Of a stretch of DNA of 64,000 nt, positions 1 through 8,404 are shown in pieces. The notes under the pieces were generated by a model, which worked only from the letters and a program-made list of their open reading frames with translations, did no database searches and was not told where the DNA came from. Origin of the DNA: Pseudomonas sp. 31-12. Its GTDB lineage: Bacteria; Pseudomonadota; Gammaproteobacteria; Pseudomonadales; Pseudomonadaceae. The stretch's first letter is position 1. Each line of letters begins with the position of its first letter. Made by a program: the position numbers and the translations under genes. Location of the stretch: the NCBI RefSeq assembly GCF_003151075.1, contig NZ_CP029482.1:1922001-1986000 (forward strand), written 5' to 3'.

Positions 1-99
1 GTCCAGCGCACCCGACAGCCCGAACACCAGTTGCGCGTGGTCGTGGCTGTGGACGATCAGGTCTTTGGTGTATTGGCGAAGCGTGAGGATCGGTCTCAT
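1..99 (-). CDS. AraC-family transcriptional regulator, N-terminal fragment
   Basis: The first 33 codons of a leftward gene run off the window edge. The start is the ATG at 99-97, and the reading stays open to base 1. The visible residues include a run of the type VHSHDHAQLVFGLSG, which resembles the cupin-like sensing domain that begins many short AraC regulators of Pseudomonas. The DNA-binding domain would lie outside the window, so the family call rests on this short N-terminus only. It is divergent from the phosphoesterase gene starting at 229. Confidence 0.6.
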   Translation of the reverse strand, partial: MRPILTLRQYTKDLIVHSHDHAQLVFGLSGALD

Positions 100-228
100 C
101 GCAGGTCTCCCGGTGAAGATGCGGCCAGTCTACACCGGCCGAGCGCTGTCACAGGATTGACTCGCGGTTGTCATGGGCAATTAACCGGACCGGCGCAAGC
201 TTGCCAAAACTTGCCCAGAGTGTTGCCC

Positions 229-1044
229 ATGACCAGCGCCGAGCTCGCCAAACCCAGCCGTAAGCAACGTGTGCGGACCTTGTGGATTTCCGATGTGCAT
301 CTGGGCACCCGGGACTGCCAGGCCGAACACCTGTCGCAGTTTCTCAAGGGCTACCACGCGGACAAGATCTACCTGGTCGGCGACATCATCGACGGCTGGA
401 AACTGCGCGGCGGCATGTACTGGCCTCAAGCGCACACCAACGTGATCCGCCGCCTGCTGACCATGAGCAAACGCGGCACGGAGGTGATCTACGTCACCGG
501 CAACCACGACGAATTCCTGCGCCGCTATTCGAAGCTGATCCTGGGCAACATCCACCTGGTGGACGAAGCGGTGCACGTGACCGCCGATGGTCGCCATCTG
601 CTGGTGATTCATGGCGACCAATTCGATGTGATCACCCGGTATCACCGCTGGCTGGCCTTTCTCGGCGACTCGGCCTACGAGTTCACCCTGACCCTCAACC
701 GCTGGCTGAATCACTGGCGCGCCCGTTATGGCTACGGCTACTGGTCGCTGTCGGCCTACCTCAAGCACAAGGTCAAAACCGCGGTCAGTTTCATCAGTGA
801 TTTCGAAGAAGCCATCGCCCACGAGTGCGTGAAACGCGAGTTGCATGGGGTGGTGTGCGGGCACATTCACCATGCCGAGATTCGCAAGGTCGGCGGGGTG
901 GACTACCTCAATTGCGGGGATTGGGTGGAATCGTGCACGGCGTTGATCGAGCATTGGGACGGGTCGATTGAGTTATACCGGTTGGCGGATGCGCAGGCGC
1001 GGGAGGCCGAATTGAAAGCCATTAAAGTCGCAGAGCCGGCATAG
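229..1044 (+). CDS. LpxH-like calcineurin-type metallophosphoesterase (UDP-2,3-diacylglucosamine diphosphatase family)
   Basis: A 271-aa protein with the full set of calcineurin-fold metal motifs in order: DVHLG near residue 20, GDIIDGW, GNHDEF, HGDQFD and CGHIHHAE near residue 210. This is the COG2908 arrangement of LpxH, which splits UDP-2,3-diacylglucosamine in lipid A synthesis. The protein is longer than typical LpxH (about 240 aa), and Pseudomonas genomes often carry such a paralogue besides true LpxH, so the exact substrate is not certain. The frame stays open upstream to 31, but the ATG at 229 starts just before the conserved part and leaves an intergenic space for the divergent AraC gene; I chose it for that reason. 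Confidence 0.8.
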   Translation: MTSAELAKPSRKQRVRTLWISDVHLGTRDCQAEHLSQFLKGYHADKIYLVGDIIDGWKLRGGMYWPQAHTNVIRRLLTMSKRGTEVIYVTGNHDEFLRRYSKLILGNIHLVDEAVHVTADGRHLLVIHGDQFDVITRYHRWLAFLGDSAYEFTLTLNRWLNHWRARYGYGYWSLSAYLKHKVKTAVSFISDFEEAIAHECVKRELHGVVCGHIHHAEIRKVGGVDYLNCGDWVESCTALIEHWDGSIELYRLADAQAREAELKAIKVAEPA

Positions 1045-1070
1045 TCTGTTAGCAATGTGGTGTCTGAGCC

Positions 1071-1173
1071 GGCCACTTCGCGGGCAAGCCCGCTCCCACA
1101 GTGACCGAGGTGAACACAAGATTTGTGAAACGCCAGAGAACCCTGTGGGAGCGGGCTTGCCCGCGAAGTGGCC
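1071..1173. repeat. REPIN (two inverted REP palindromes)
   Basis: Two copies of the GTGGGAGCGGGCTTGCCCGCGA-type palindrome face each other in inverted orientation with about 50 bases between them. The flanking bases of the two arms are also complementary (ggccacttcgc / gcgaagtggcc). This is the doublet form of Pseudomonas REP sequences, in the gap between convergent genes. Confidence 0.85.
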
Positions 1174-1194
1174 CGCCCAGACACTCTGGATCTA

Positions 1195-1785
1195 TCAGGC
1201 TGGCGAATGCTCTTCCATCGCCGCCTTGTAGATCGAGTGCTTCGGATGCGCAAACAAGCGCTCCATCATCGGCTCAAAGAAGCTCAGCGGTAACGTCTCG
1301 TACGCTGGATCAAATGCCGCCGCATCGTATTGGGCGCAAAACTCGATGGTCGCCTGATACTGCGGATGCCCGCTGAATTGCTCGCGCAAATGCCGATCCA
1401 TCCCCAGGTGATGAAAGAAGTAATACCCCTGGAATATCCCGTGCTTCTCAACCATCCACAGATTCTCGGCGCTGACGAACGGCTTGAGGATCGCCGCAGC
1501 AATGTCCGGATGATTGTAGGAACCCAGTGTGTCGCCGATGTCGTGAAGCAGCGCGCAGACCACATATTCTTCATCTCGGCCATCGCGCCAGGCACGGCTG
1601 GCGGTCTGCAAGGAATGGGTCAGACGATCCACCGGGAAGCCGCCAAAATCACCCTCCAGTAATTTCAGGTGCGCCACAATTCGTGACGGCAATTGCTTGG
1701 CATAGGCACTGAAGTCGGCGGCGATGATCGCCCAGTCTTCCTGCGTGCCATCCTTCATGTGGGTGAATCGTGCATTGGCGTTCAT
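1195..1785 (-). CDS. HD-domain protein (COG4341-like), possible mixed-valence di-iron oxygenase relative
   Basis: A 196-aa protein with an HD core. A histidine in RLTHSLQ is followed by LLHDIGD (the HD pair), a histidine in SYNHPD, a further histidine in EKHGIF, and an aspartate in AQYDAAAFDP. Known of the family: this spacing of H...HD...H...H...D is shared by HD hydrolases and by the HD-type di-iron oxygenases (MIOX, PhnZ). The sequence shows the ligands but not which reaction is carried out. No phosphonate or inositol genes are nearby to support an oxygenase role. It ends next to a REPIN and is convergent with the phosphoesterase gene. Confidence 0.7.
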   Translation of the reverse strand: MNANARFTHMKDGTQEDWAIIAADFSAYAKQLPSRIVAHLKLLEGDFGGFPVDRLTHSLQTASRAWRDGRDEEYVVCALLHDIGDTLGSYNHPDIAAAILKPFVSAENLWMVEKHGIFQGYYFFHHLGMDRHLREQFSGHPQYQATIEFCAQYDAAAFDPAYETLPLSFFEPMMERLFAHPKHSIYKAAMEEHSPA

Positions 1786-1883
1786 CAGCTATCCTCTTGT
1801 TCTATCGGAAGGGATGTCTTGAGTGTAGGACTTGGATCCAATGCCGCACTGGCTACGCAGGACGCTTTGGTGGCCAATGGAGC

Positions 1884-2195
1884 CTAGAACGGCACGCGAC
1901 CCAGAAGCATGTCGCGGTACATGACAAAGTCGCCGAGCAGGCTATAAAGAGGATGCTGGAACGTGGCGGGGCGGTTTTTCTCGAAGAAGAAATGCCCGAT
2001 CCAGGCGAAGCTGTAACCCGCCAGCGGCAAGGCCAGCAGCATCAACCAGGCGCCTTTGCCGATGGTCAGTGCCAGGATGAGGATGACCAGGCTGGTACCG
2101 ACAAAATGCAGGCGTCGACAGGTGCTGTTGCTGTGTTCGCTGAGGTAATACGGGTAGAACTCAGCGAAGCTGTTGAAACGTCTGATGTTTTCCAC
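1884..2195 (-). CDS. Mpo1-like (DUF962) small membrane protein
   Basis: A 103-aa protein if started at the GTG at 2195-2193 (residues VENIRRFNSFAEFYPYYL). The reading frame is open to 2276, but the extra N-terminal part is of low complexity and is not expected in this family. Seen: HSNSTCRRLHFVG, then two hydrophobic stretches (residues about 35-75), and a C-terminal segment with WIGHFFFEKNRPATF. This is the DUF962/YGL010w pattern. The yeast member Mpo1 is an iron-dependent 2-hydroxy fatty acid dioxygenase that uses conserved histidines, and these are present here. A role in fatty acid oxidation is inference from that relative. Confidence 0.7.
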   Translation of the reverse strand: MENIRRFNSFAEFYPYYLSEHSNSTCRRLHFVGTSLVILILALTIGKGAWLMLLALPLAGYSFAWIGHFFFEKNRPATFQHPLYSLLGDFVMYRDMLLGRVPF

Positions 2196-2358
2196 GACTG
2201 CGATCTCTGTGGTTGTTGTTCTGATTGCAAGTTGTTCTGCGGGTAGCTTATTTGAGTCTAGAGTGATCATTGGCATCAGCCAGTGACAATGGGCGCCACT
2301 TTAGTATCCTTCGAAAACTTGCCGCGGTAGACGGCTCACAAAACAGTAAGTAAACGCC

Positions 2359-3420
2359 ATGAGCGAACGAACGACTTCTGCAAGCTGGGCGATGGGGATT
2401 GTCAAAGCACTGGAGATGGACGGCCTGGATTGCCGGGTTCTGTTCAAGCAACTGGGGCTCGATTACGCCTCTCTGGATGATCCGGATGCGCGCTTTCCGC
2501 AAGATTCCATGACACGCCTGTGGCAGCGCGCGGTCGAGCTGTCCGGCAACCCGGCGATTGGCCTGAACATGGGCAAAGTGGTGCGACCGGCTTCCTTTCA
2601 TGTGGCCGGCTACGCGCTGATGTCGAGCCAGACCCTGGCCGAAGGCTTTCAGCGGCTGGTGCGTTATCAGCGGATCATTGCCGAAAGTGCCGACCTTAGT
2701 TTCCGTCTGCTGGATGAAGGTTATGCGCTGATTCTGACGGTGCATGGCGATCACTTGCCGCCAACCCGGCAGAGTGCCGAAGCGTCACTGGCCTGTGCGC
2801 TGGCGCTGTGCGGCTGGTTGACCGGGCGCACGTTGCAACCGCGCAAGGTGCTGATCCAGGGCGATCAGCCTGTCGATCTCGAACCCTATAAACAAGCGTT
2901 TCATGCGCCAATGGTGTTCAACGCGCCTTATGACGCCTTGATCTTCGAGCGTGCCGACATGGAGGCGCCGCTGCCGACGGCCAACGAGGCGATGGCGCTG
3001 TTGCATGACCGGTTTGCCGGCGAATACCTGGCGCGGTTTTCCGAGAGCCGCGTAACCCACAAGGCGCGCCAGGTGCTGTGCCGTTTGCTGCCCCAGGGCG
3101 AACCCAAGCGCGATACGGTGGCGCAGACGCTGCACTTGTCGCAACGCACCTTGCAGCGCCGCTTGCAGGAAGAAGGCACGAGTTTTCAGACGTTGCTGGA
3201 TGACACGCGCCGTGAACTGGCCGAGCAATACCTGGCGCAGCCCACAATGACTTTGCTGGAAATTGCCTACCTGCTGGGGTTCGCCGATCCGAGCAACTTC
3301 TTCCGTGCCTTCAGGCGCTGGTTCGACGCGACGCCCGGCGAGTACCGGGCGCGGCTGTCAGAGACGCCCGCGGTTGTCAGTGCCGCCAGAACGCAGGAAT
3401 ACACAGAACAAACACCGTAA
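2359..3420 (+). CDS. AraC-family transcriptional regulator with arabinose-binding-like N-terminal domain (OruR/ArgR type)
   Basis: A 353-aa protein. Residues about 15-200 match the layout of the AraC 'arabinose-binding' N-terminal domain of OruR-like regulators (SASWAMGIVKALEMDGLD; later RLVRYQRIIAE). Residues about 250-335 hold the double helix-turn-helix: LSQRTLQRRLQEEG, then TLLEIAYLLGFADPSNFFRAFRRW. ATG start. It overlaps the end of the convergent trkH gene by 44 bases, which is common for tail-to-tail pairs. The effector is unknown; the neighbours (Mpo1-like protein, TrkH) do not point to one pathway. Confidence 0.85.
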   Translation: MSERTTSASWAMGIVKALEMDGLDCRVLFKQLGLDYASLDDPDARFPQDSMTRLWQRAVELSGNPAIGLNMGKVVRPASFHVAGYALMSSQTLAEGFQRLVRYQRIIAESADLSFRLLDEGYALILTVHGDHLPPTRQSAEASLACALALCGWLTGRTLQPRKVLIQGDQPVDLEPYKQAFHAPMVFNAPYDALIFERADMEAPLPTANEAMALLHDRFAGEYLARFSESRVTHKARQVLCRLLPQGEPKRDTVAQTLHLSQRTLQRRLQEEGTSFQTLLDDTRRELAEQYLAQPTMTLLEIAYLLGFADPSNFFRAFRRWFDATPGEYRARLSETPAVVSAARTQEYTEQTP

Positions 3421-4831
3421 TGATCTCCAGTCGGCCCAGCAGCATGCCGAACGAGAGAATCCACTTGGCGGCGTCCGGCAGGGTGGCGAAGTTACCCGCT
3501 GGGCCGATGGTCTCGCCCAGGCCCGGGCCGACGCCGGACACGGTGCTGGCGGCGCCGGTCAGGGCGGTCATCCAGTCGACACCAAGCAGCGATAGCAGCA
3601 ACGCAATCACGCAGATGGTGATGGCGAAGAAGAACGAAAAGGTCAGGATCGATCGCACGATCTCTTCGTCGAGACGGTGGCCGTTGTACTTCTGCTTGAT
3701 CACGGCGCGCGGGTGAATCAATTGGTTAAGGTTAGCCTTGAGCAGGATATAGGCGACCTGGAAGCGGAAAATCTTGATCCCGCCAGCCGTCGAGCCCGAG
3801 CAACCGCCGACAAAACCCAGATAGAAGAACAGCATCAGCGAGAAGTTGCCCCACAGGCTGTAATCCCCCAGTGCAAATCCTGTCGTCGTGACGACCGAGG
3901 TCACGTTCAGCGCCACATGCCGCAACGCTTCGAGCCAATGCAGTTGGGTGGTCCACCAGTACCAGGTGCCCAGCACCAGCCAGGTCACCAGCAACATACC
4001 GAGCAAGCCTTGAACCTGCTGATCCTTGATCAGTGCCCGACGGTTGCCGCGCAAGGTCGCCACGTACAGGGTGAACGGCAGGCTGCCGAGAATCATGATG
4101 ACAATCGCCACCCAGTGCACCGCCGGTTGCGTCCACTTCGCCAGGGACTGGTCCGAGGTGGAGAACCCGCCCGTGGAGATCGCCGACATCGCATGGTTGA
4201 TCGCATCGAACGGGCTCATCCCGGCCCACCAGAACGCCAGGCTGCCGAGGATGGTGATGCCCACGTAAGCGGCAACGATCAAGCGCGCCACCATGTGCGA
4301 GCGGGGCATGACCTTTTCGGAGCGGTCAGACGACTCGGTCTGAAACAGCCGCATGCCACCGATACGCAGCAGCGGCAGAATCGCCACCGCCATACCGATA
4401 AAGCCGATGCCGCCAATCCAGTGCAGCAACGAGCGCCACATCAGGATGCCGGGGGACATGTCGTCGAGGTGGTTCAGCACGGTTGCCCCGGTGGCCGTGA
4501 TGCCGGACATGCTTTCGAAGAACGAGTCGGTGTAGCTGATGTGCTGGGTCAGCAGAAACGGCAACGCGGCGAAAATGCACACCACCAGCCAACTGCTGAC
4601 GGTCAGCAGGTACATGTCGCGCGGACGCAGATGCACGTGTTCCGGGCGACCGGGGATCACCAGCGCGAGGCCGGCGACAAAGGTGATCATGCTCGCCCAG
4701 AGGAACGACGGCAGATCGCCCGTGCGTTCGAAAATCACCAGCGTGGCCATGGGCACGACCATGGCGATGGCCAGCGTGATCAGGAAGATGCCGATGATGA
4801 AACCAATAGTCCGTAAGGTCGGCAACGCCAT
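3377..4831 (-). CDS. trkH: Trk potassium uptake system membrane subunit TrkH
   Basis: A 484-aa polytopic inner membrane protein. The four P-loop repeats that form the potassium filter are visible in order: GITATGATV, AISTGGFST, VVTTTGFALGD and STVSGVGPGLG, each with its filter glycine. The C-terminus has the usual FGMLLGRLEIITVFVL ending of TrkH/TrkG. The open frame reaches 4906, but the ATG at 4831 gives MALPTLRTIGFIIGIF, the normal family start and length. TrkH works with the peripheral NAD-binding subunit TrkA, which is not in this window; unlinked trkA and trkH are usual in Pseudomonas. Confidence 0.93.
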   Translation of the reverse strand: MALPTLRTIGFIIGIFLITLAIAMVVPMATLVIFERTGDLPSFLWASMITFVAGLALVIPGRPEHVHLRPRDMYLLTVSSWLVVCIFAALPFLLTQHISYTDSFFESMSGITATGATVLNHLDDMSPGILMWRSLLHWIGGIGFIGMAVAILPLLRIGGMRLFQTESSDRSEKVMPRSHMVARLIVAAYVGITILGSLAFWWAGMSPFDAINHAMSAISTGGFSTSDQSLAKWTQPAVHWVAIVIMILGSLPFTLYVATLRGNRRALIKDQQVQGLLGMLLVTWLVLGTWYWWTTQLHWLEALRHVALNVTSVVTTTGFALGDYSLWGNFSLMLFFYLGFVGGCSGSTAGGIKIFRFQVAYILLKANLNQLIHPRAVIKQKYNGHRLDEEIVRSILTFSFFFAITICVIALLLSLLGVDWMTALTGAASTVSGVGPGLGETIGPAGNFATLPDAAKWILSFGMLLGRLEIITVFVLCIPAFWRH

Positions 4832-4953
4832 GAAGTCCGCTCGGGCTGAAGAAGGGAAGGCCGCCATTCTACCTGCGGGGCAGGGCATGTAAACCGGCAC
4901 CTCCACTGCAGTTGAAGCTAGAATAGCCGCACATATTTTTCAGGAGGTGGCCG

Positions 4954-5520
4954 ATGCAGGCTCTCGACGCTTTGCTCAACCGTGTTTCCGTTCCACGACT
5001 GCTCGAACCGGCCCCCACCGCAGCGCAGCGTGAAGTGCTGTTTTCTGCCGCGATGCGTGCGCCGGACCACGGCCATTTGCAGCCTTGGCGCTTCCTGACA
5101 GTCGAAGGTGCGGCACGCGAGCAAATGGGCGAGTTGCTGGCCGAAGCGGCGAAGCTGCAGGACAGCGAAGTGTCCGAGGCGGCGCTGGACAAGGCGCGTA
5201 ACGGTCCATTGCGCGCGCCGCTGGTGGTTGTTGTGATTGCGCGGCTACAGGAACACGTCAAATACCCGAAATCCGAGCAACTGCTGGCGGCGGGGTGTGC
5301 GGCTCATGGGATTCTGCTGGCCGCTTACGCGCAAGGGATTGGTGCGGTGTGGCGCACTGGGGATCTGGCTTATTCGGCGCATGTGGCCAAGGGGTTGGGG
5401 TTGGCAGAGGGGGAAGAGGTGATTGCGTTTCTTTACCTGGGCACGCCGCAGAAAGAACCGCGTGTGGCAGAGAAAGTCGACCTCGCCGAATTCGTCAGCG
5501 CCTGGCCCGGAAAAGCCTGA
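4954..5520 (+). CDS. Nitroreductase family protein (YdjA-like)
   Basis: A 188-aa single-domain flavoprotein. The FMN phosphate and isoalloxazine contacts of the small nitroreductase class are visible: MRAPDHGHLQPWRF near residue 24, then ASAGCAAHGILLAAYAQGIGAVWRTG in the middle (AHGILLAA, GAVWRTG), and FLYLGTP near the end. Family members are NAD(P)H-dependent oxidoreductases with mostly unknown physiological substrates. A ribosome site (AGGAGG) precedes the ATG. It is divergent from trkH and followed by a REP element. Confidence 0.88.
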   Translation: MQALDALLNRVSVPRLLEPAPTAAQREVLFSAAMRAPDHGHLQPWRFLTVEGAAREQMGELLAEAAKLQDSEVSEAALDKARNGPLRAPLVVVVIARLQEHVKYPKSEQLLAAGCAAHGILLAAYAQGIGAVWRTGDLAYSAHVAKGLGLAEGEEVIAFLYLGTPQKEPRVAEKVDLAEFVSAWPGKA

Positions 5521-5534
5521 TACCACCGATCAAA

Positions 5535-5562
5535 TGTGGGAGCGAGCAAGCCCGCTCCCACA
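5535..5562. repeat. Single REP palindrome
   Basis: TGTGGGAGCGAGCAAGC followed by its inverted arm CGCTCCCACA. It lies in the 47-base gap between the convergent nitroreductase and sensor kinase genes and could also act as a bidirectional transcript end. Confidence 0.75.
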
Positions 5563-5567
5563 GGGGT

Positions 5568-6908
5568 TCAGGGTTGGACAACAGCACCCGGTACCAACGG
5601 TAATTCCAGGCTGGCGATGAACCCGCCTTGCGGATGATTGGCCAGCACCAGACTCCCGCCATGCCGCTCTGCCGCGCGTCGCGCAATGGCCAGTCCCAGG
5701 CCATGCCCGGCCGCCGTCTGCCCCGGCGCACGATAGAACGGTTCACCCAACTGAGTCAGATGCTCGGCATCGACACCGGGGCCATGGTCCCTGACGCTCA
5801 CCACAATCCGCTCACCCTGGCGCATCGCCTGCATTTCAATCGACTGCCCCACCGGATTGAAGCGCTGTGCGTTGCGCAGCAGGTTGTCGACGGCACGCTC
5901 GATCATCGTCGGCCAGCCTTTGAGGTTCAGCTGCGGTTCGGCGTCGAGGCGAACGGTCTGCTCCGGCGAGCCCAGTTGCGCATCTTTTTGCAGCGTGTTG
6001 AGCAGCGCATTCAGGTCCACATCTTCAGCGCTGGCGTTGTCAGCATCGACCCGCGCCAATACCAGGATTTCGCTGATCAGCGCTTCGAGTCGATCGCACT
6101 CACGGGTCAAGCGTGGCGCGAGTTTTTCCCGTTCTTCGGGAGTGGCCCGTTCGGCCAGCGCCAAGGCAATGCGCAGTCGCGCCAGCGGTGAACGCAGTTC
6201 ATGGGACACATCACGCAGCAATTGCCGTTGGCTGCCGATCAGGCTTTGCAGGCGCGCGCCCATGCGGTTGAAGTCGTTGGCCAATACACCAAACTCGTCG
6301 CGACGGTTGGCCAGTTTCACCAGGCTGTTCTGCTGATAGGTGGTTTGCCCAAGGTCATGCACCGCGCCGCGCAAGCGGTTGAGCGGGCGGGTGATGGATA
6401 AGGTTACGAAGAGGCTGAAGAGGGTCAGCACCACCAGCGCAATACCTAGCGCACTCAACGGCCAGAGCAGGCTTTCGCGGTGCCATGAGTCCAGTTCCGG
6501 GTGTGGAATGCGATAGATCAGCAGGTAGGTGTCGCCGGTTTTTTTGCTGGTGTACTCATCGGTCAGGCGTCGCCACGGCAGGCGGCGATCATCGTTGTTC
6601 TGCCGTGCTTCGAAGGCGGCCGCACGCCGGGGGAAGGTGCCGCGCACCACCGGGTCGCCGCTCTCGTTGAGCACCTGAACGTCGATGTGATACTGGCGTT
6701 TGCGCTGTTCCAGAATGTCCTGGGCCGCTTCCTCGCCCTGGGCTTCGTAGGTTTGCGTCCACTGTTCGGCGAGGGTGTTGAGGCCCGGGTGGCGGCTGAG
6801 AATCCACGCGTCCTGATTGAGCATGTGCCCCAGCAGAATGGACAACCCTGCAACCAGAGCGATGGCCAGCCAGAAGCTGGCCAGGATACGCCAGAACAAT
6901 GAGCGCAC
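5568..6908 (-). CDS. Two-component sensor histidine kinase, CpxA/CpxS-like
   Basis: A 446-aa inner membrane kinase. Transmembrane segments lie at residues about 8-28 and 147-172, with a periplasmic domain of about 115 residues between them. A HAMP domain follows at about 173-228. The phosphoacceptor His236 sits in DVSHELRSP. The catalytic domain has the N box (RAVDNLLRNAQRFNP), G1 (DHGPGVD) and G2 (GHGLGLAIA). It is the third gene of a response regulator, Spy/CpxP-like protein, kinase block read leftward. By analogy with CpxRA, it should sense envelope stress; this role is inferred from gene order. A terminator-like hairpin at 6971 separates it from the Spy-like gene, so its expression may be set apart. 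Confidence 0.88.
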   Translation of the reverse strand: MRSLFWRILASFWLAIALVAGLSILLGHMLNQDAWILSRHPGLNTLAEQWTQTYEAQGEEAAQDILEQRKRQYHIDVQVLNESGDPVVRGTFPRRAAAFEARQNNDDRRLPWRRLTDEYTSKKTGDTYLLIYRIPHPELDSWHRESLLWPLSALGIALVVLTLFSLFVTLSITRPLNRLRGAVHDLGQTTYQQNSLVKLANRRDEFGVLANDFNRMGARLQSLIGSQRQLLRDVSHELRSPLARLRIALALAERATPEEREKLAPRLTRECDRLEALISEILVLARVDADNASAEDVDLNALLNTLQKDAQLGSPEQTVRLDAEPQLNLKGWPTMIERAVDNLLRNAQRFNPVGQSIEMQAMRQGERIVVSVRDHGPGVDAEHLTQLGEPFYRAPGQTAAGHGLGLAIARRAAERHGGSLVLANHPQGGFIASLELPLVPGAVVQP

Positions 6909-6935
6909 AGAAAATCCTCAGACAATCACAAACCA

Positions 6936-6962
6936 ATGTGGTAGCGGGCCTCGCTCCTACAA
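6936..6962. repeat. Degenerate REP palindrome
   Basis: TGTGGTAGCGGGCC followed by TCGCTCCTACA. It is a REP-like palindrome with several mismatches, between the kinase gene and the terminator hairpin. Confidence 0.5.
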
Positions 6963-6970
6963 TGGCAAAA

Positions 6971-6996
6971 GACCCGACGGGGTAAGCCGTCGGGTC
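6971..6996 (-). terminator. Rho-independent terminator after the Spy/CpxP-like gene
   Basis: A perfect 10-bp stem GACCCGACGG/CCGTCGGGTC with a 6-base loop. Read leftward, it is followed by TTTTGCC. It lies just after the stop of the Spy-like gene and would reduce read-through into the kinase gene. Confidence 0.75.
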
Positions 6997-7008
6997 CGGG
7001 TTAACGCA

Positions 7009-7458
7009 TTATTGCGCTTTTTGCGGTTGTTGCGCTTTCCACGCCTTGAACTCGGCCCATTCGGCGCGGCGCTCAGCCTTTTTCTTCTGGATCTCGTCGA
7101 ATTTCTTCTGTTGATCCGGTTTCAGCAGGCCACGGACATCGGCTTCGGCTTTCTTGTGGTTGGCGGCCATTTCATCTTTCATGGCTTTCTGGTCGGCTGG
7201 GGAGAGTTTCTCCAGGTACTTCTCGACCACTTGCTTACGCTCGTGCATCTGCTCGCCCATGATTTTGCGGATCTGCTCGCGCTGTTCGCGGCTCAGGTCC
7301 AGCTGGCTGTACGGACCTTTACCGTGCATGCCGTGCATCTGACCGCCGTGGCGCGGGCCGTCCATCGGGCCACCCATCGGACCGGCACCTTCAGGCATGG
7401 CCATGGCAACGGTCGGCAGGGCGGCAGCGAACATCAGAGCGATAAGAGTCTTGCGCAT
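7009..7458 (-). CDS. Spy/CpxP family periplasmic chaperone-like protein
   Basis: A 149-aa protein. Residues 1-20 form a signal peptide (MRKTLIALMFAAALPTVAMA). The mature part begins with a Gly/Pro/Met/His-rich stretch (about 22-48), then a helical core with LTxxQ-like repeats: LSREQREQIRKI, LSPADQKAM, LKPDQQKKF. These repeats define the Spy/CpxP family, whose members act as periplasmic chaperones or inhibit CpxA. The gene sits between the response regulator and the kinase, as in the Cpx-like locus of Pseudomonas. The Met/His-rich N-terminus might bind metal; that is inference. Confidence 0.85.
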   Translation of the reverse strand: MRKTLIALMFAAALPTVAMAMPEGAGPMGGPMDGPRHGGQMHGMHGKGPYSQLDLSREQREQIRKIMGEQMHERKQVVEKYLEKLSPADQKAMKDEMAANHKKAEADVRGLLKPDQQKKFDEIQKKKAERRAEWAEFKAWKAQQPQKAQ

Positions 7459-7596
7459 GGTGAATCTCCTTGTCTCGTTCCCGGTACGTTCCGGATGAGT
7501 TCAGATTACGGAGATCAAGGTCAGCGGCGGTCAGCGGAGCGTAAAGCTTGGGTAAAGACGATTTCGTGGCGTCCTTACAAACTTTGCTGGCAGTGA

Positions 7597-7692
7597 CCTG
7601 TGGCGAGGGAGCTTGCTCCCGCTGGACTGCGCAGCAGGCCTTCTATTGGGGCCGCTTCGCAGCCCGACGGGAGCAAGCTCCCTCGCCACAGG
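7597..7692. repeat. REPIN, second REP family (GGCGAGGGAGCTTGCTCCC type)
   Basis: Two inverted copies of CCTGTGGCGAGGGAGC with GCTTGCTCCCG arms, separated by a short spacer that itself carries a GGGCCGCTTCGCAGCCC hairpin. It lies between the Spy-like gene and the response regulator, so the two genes do not form a compact operon. Confidence 0.85.
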
Positions 7693-7719
7693 TTGCTCCT
7701 ATCCAGTTCTTCCAGGTGC

Positions 7720-8400
7720 TCATAGGCTGTAGTAGTAACCGCGGCTACGCAGGGCAATGATGCGCGGGCGGCCGTCGGGGTGCGGGCCGATCTTTTTGCG
7801 CAGGTTGCTGACGTGCATGTCCAGGCTGCGGTCGTACAGGGTCAGCTTGCGGCCGAGGGCGATTTGCGCCAGTTCCTGTTTGTCCAGCGGCTCGCCGGGT
7901 TGCTTGAGCAGGGCTTCGAGCAGACGGCTTTCGGAGACGGTGAGGGTGAACTCCTGTTCATCGATGCTGACCACGCCGCGCACCGGGCTGAAACACAGGT
8001 CGCCCAATTCGAGTTGGCTGGACACCGCCGTCGGATGACTGCGGCGCAACACGGCGCGCAGACGGGCAGTCAGCTCCCGTGGGTCGCACGGCTTGGCCAG
8101 GTAATCGTCGGCGCCGAGCTCCAGGCCGAGGATTCGATCCAATGGTTCGCCACGCGCAGACAGCATCAGCACCGGCAGGTCCGGATGGTCGCTGCGCAAT
8201 TGCTTGAGCAGTTCCAGGCCGCTGCCGTCTGGCAGCATCACGTCCAGCACCACGGCGGCGGGGGAGGTTTCGGCCAGCGCACGGCGGGCACTCTGGCCGT
8301 CGTGACAGGCACGGACCTGAAAGCCTTCCTGGCTCAGCCAACTGCTCAGGAGCTCGCACAGCTCCTGGTCATCATCAATTAATAACAGCTCGCTCATCAC
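7720..8400 (-). CDS. OmpR-family response regulator, CpxR-like
   Basis: A 226-aa regulator (225 aa if the second ATG at 8397 is used, which gives MSELLLIDDD). The receiver domain has the acidic pair DDD at residues 9-11, the phosphorylated Asp53 in VVLDVMLPDGSG, and the lysine in YLAKPCDP. The C-terminal winged helix ends in NLRKKIGPHPDGRPRI and LRSRGYYYSL, as in OmpR/PhoB proteins. Gene order (regulator, Spy-like protein, kinase) supports a Cpx-like envelope stress system. It follows closely behind the coiled-coil membrane protein gene at 8405. Confidence 0.9.
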   Translation of the reverse strand: MMSELLLIDDDQELCELLSSWLSQEGFQVRACHDGQSARRALAETSPAAVVLDVMLPDGSGLELLKQLRSDHPDLPVLMLSARGEPLDRILGLELGADDYLAKPCDPRELTARLRAVLRRSHPTAVSSQLELGDLCFSPVRGVVSIDEQEFTLTVSESRLLEALLKQPGEPLDKQELAQIALGRKLTLYDRSLDMHVSNLRKKIGPHPDGRPRIIALRSRGYYYSL

Positions 8401-8404
8401 TCAC

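Noticed and set aside
1101..1376. Short plus-strand frames across the REPIN at 1071-1173
   Set aside because: They read through the REP palindrome and the antisense of the HD-domain gene; no ribosome site.
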